DNA from: Stappia indica
GTDB lineage: Bacteria; Pseudomonadota; Alphaproteobacteria; Rhizobiales; Stappiaceae
Length of the DNA stretch: 64,000 bases
Reading direction: 5' to 3'
Assembly: GCF_001696535.1 (NCBI RefSeq)
Contig: NZ_MBQE01000001.1
Coordinates: 1,646,054 to 1,710,053 of the forward strand
The translations under genes and the position numbers were made by a program. The notes below the pieces were generated by a model that was not told the origin of the DNA, ran no database searches, and saw only the letters and a program-made list of their open reading frames with translations. Within the stretch, counting starts at the first letter, position 1, and each line of letters begins with the position of its first letter. Positions 63,226-64,000 of this stretch are shown here, piece after piece.

Positions 63226-63711
63226 TTACTTCAGCTTGATGCGACGCAACTGCCAGATCGAGCGGGAGTAATAGAGTTCGTTTCTCAGTTCGGGAAACCG
63301 GTCGAACGGATAGATGACGAACAGCGGCCCCTTGTCGCGCACACCGAGATAGCTGCCATCCGCCTTGAAGGCGAGAAGGACGCCGTAGGATGTCGCGTCG
63401 GAAACCGGGATCTCGGTGTAGAAATTGTTGAGCGCAACACCCTCGATTGTCTCGCCCTTGCCACCGACCTTGTCCAGAAGGTCCGACAACAGAACACCTT
63501 CGAACGTGACGACCTTGTCGTGCCAGGGCGTCGATGTCGTGACCTTGGTCACGCCCATCGCCTCAAGGTCGGCAACGGTGAAATCGCGCGGAGCGTTGCC
63601 CTCGATGTTGCCTTCCACCGTCAGGACCACGGGGCCGGACGCGTGGGCAACCGGGACTGCAAGCAACCACATGCCTGCAACAAGTGACAGAAAGAACCGT
63701 GCAAGTGACAT
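63226..63711 (-). CDS. Periplasmic SUOX-fold (molybdopterin-oxidoreductase-like) protein without Cys
   Basis: A 161-aa exported protein. The signal peptide covers residues 1-24 (FFLSLVAGMWLLAVPVAHA). The core looks like the oxidoreductase molybdopterin-binding (SUOX) domain: FTVADLEAMGVTKVTTSTPW, then VTFEGVLLSDLLDKVGG, GVLLAFKADGSYLGVRDKGPLFVIYPF and RSIWQLRRIKL. There is no Cys anywhere, so the molybdenum ligand of catalytic members is missing and a binding role is more likely. It is encoded just upstream of the GGDEF/EAL protein, whose periplasmic sensor it may feed. Confidence 0.85.
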   Translation of the reverse strand: MSLARFFLSLVAGMWLLAVPVAHASGPVVLTVEGNIEGNAPRDFTVADLEAMGVTKVTTSTPWHDKVVTFEGVLLSDLLDKVGGKGETIEGVALNNFYTEIPVSDATSYGVLLAFKADGSYLGVRDKGPLFVIYPFDRFPELRNELYYSRSIWQLRRIKLK

Positions 63712-64000
63712 GACCGCTCTCCGTTATTGTACCTATTATTCAATCGAAAGTCGCGGATTGTTTCTTGATACGCGACGTCGCCGCTTCGATTCAAGCCATA
63801 ATATAGTACAAGCGGGAGGCAAATTTTAGATTAATTACTTGGCGTCACTACGGAAGATTTACACTCTGTTAACCATAAGACCGACAGAGACGGAAACCCA
63901 AGACAAAATACCGCTTCCTGAACGACGTTGCGGCGGCGTGATCCCGGTCAGCTGATAGCGGCTTGAGAATACAAGACAGCCCGGGTGGTTTATCCACCCG
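63712..64000. other. Right-edge intergenic region
   Basis: About 290 bp, AT-rich for this genome, upstream of the SUOX-fold gene. TATATTAT-like sequence occurs near 63799-63807 on the minus strand and could be part of a promoter. No gene or RNA is visible, and the window ends here. Confidence 0.4.

Overview
The window is a high-GC chromosomal segment from an alphaproteobacterium. SciP (DUF1153) beside flagellar genes, an Omp19/Inh-like lipoprotein, a Mur-type manganese operator and many ABC uptake operons point to a marine or soil member of the Hyphomicrobiales (Stappia/Labrenzia-like). That placement is an inference, because no rRNA or other marker gene is present. I found no tRNA, rRNA, CRISPR array, integrase or insertion sequence.

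Positions 1-6000 hold minus-strand motility genes: fliF (cut by the left edge), sciP, flgD and a very Ala-rich fliK. Positions 6331-8219 carry mnmA translationally coupled to a PmtA-like methyltransferase. Positions 8287-16000 are a mixed housekeeping region: a secreted esterase-like phytase-family protein, a methyltransferase/metal-dependent hydrolase pair, a Tat-exported PhoX-family protein, a small GNAT and a dienelactone hydrolase.

Positions 16089-24139 hold the strongest candidate for an undescribed system. Four minus-strand genes overlap or nearly touch. In transcription order they encode a 782-aa beta-rich protein (A), a 366-aa protein with ABBA-prenyltransferase-like strand periodicity (B), a 319-aa terpenoid-cyclase-like toroid with a perfect DxDD motif (C) and a 1224-aa protein (D). 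D has an apparent N-terminal propeller, a middle Ig-like segment, amphipathic helices and a hydrophobic helical C-terminus. Upstream of A is a short AT-rich control region. I cannot assign a function.

Positions 24390-28502 hold a manganese-type ABC operon (binding protein, ATPase, two permeases) behind a promoter with a Mur-like box. A chemoreceptor follows. Positions 30584-35918 hold a DeoR/GlpR regulator with two perfect 12-bp operators, a Ugp-type ABC operon and a strong terminator. Positions 35934-40760 hold a vWA protein, an Inh lipoprotein, an AraC regulator and a MOSC protein.

Positions 40848-49929 form a GntR-regulated Dpp/Gsi-type peptide ABC operon ending in gamma-glutamyltranspeptidase and a DUF1028 protein. 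This suggests uptake and breakdown of glutathione or gamma-glutamyl compounds. A small glycosyltransferase follows.

Positions 50937-61064 look like one catabolic regulon around a divergent GntR promoter with a 16-bp perfect palindrome. To the left are LivGFHM-type ABC genes and an aldo/keto reductase-RidA fusion. To the right are GntR, a TIGR04076 protein, a second aldo/keto reductase, an NTF2-like protein, the matching binding protein and a convergent BKACE (beta-keto acid cleavage) enzyme. The right end carries a GGDEF/EAL protein next to a Cys-free periplasmic SUOX-fold protein.
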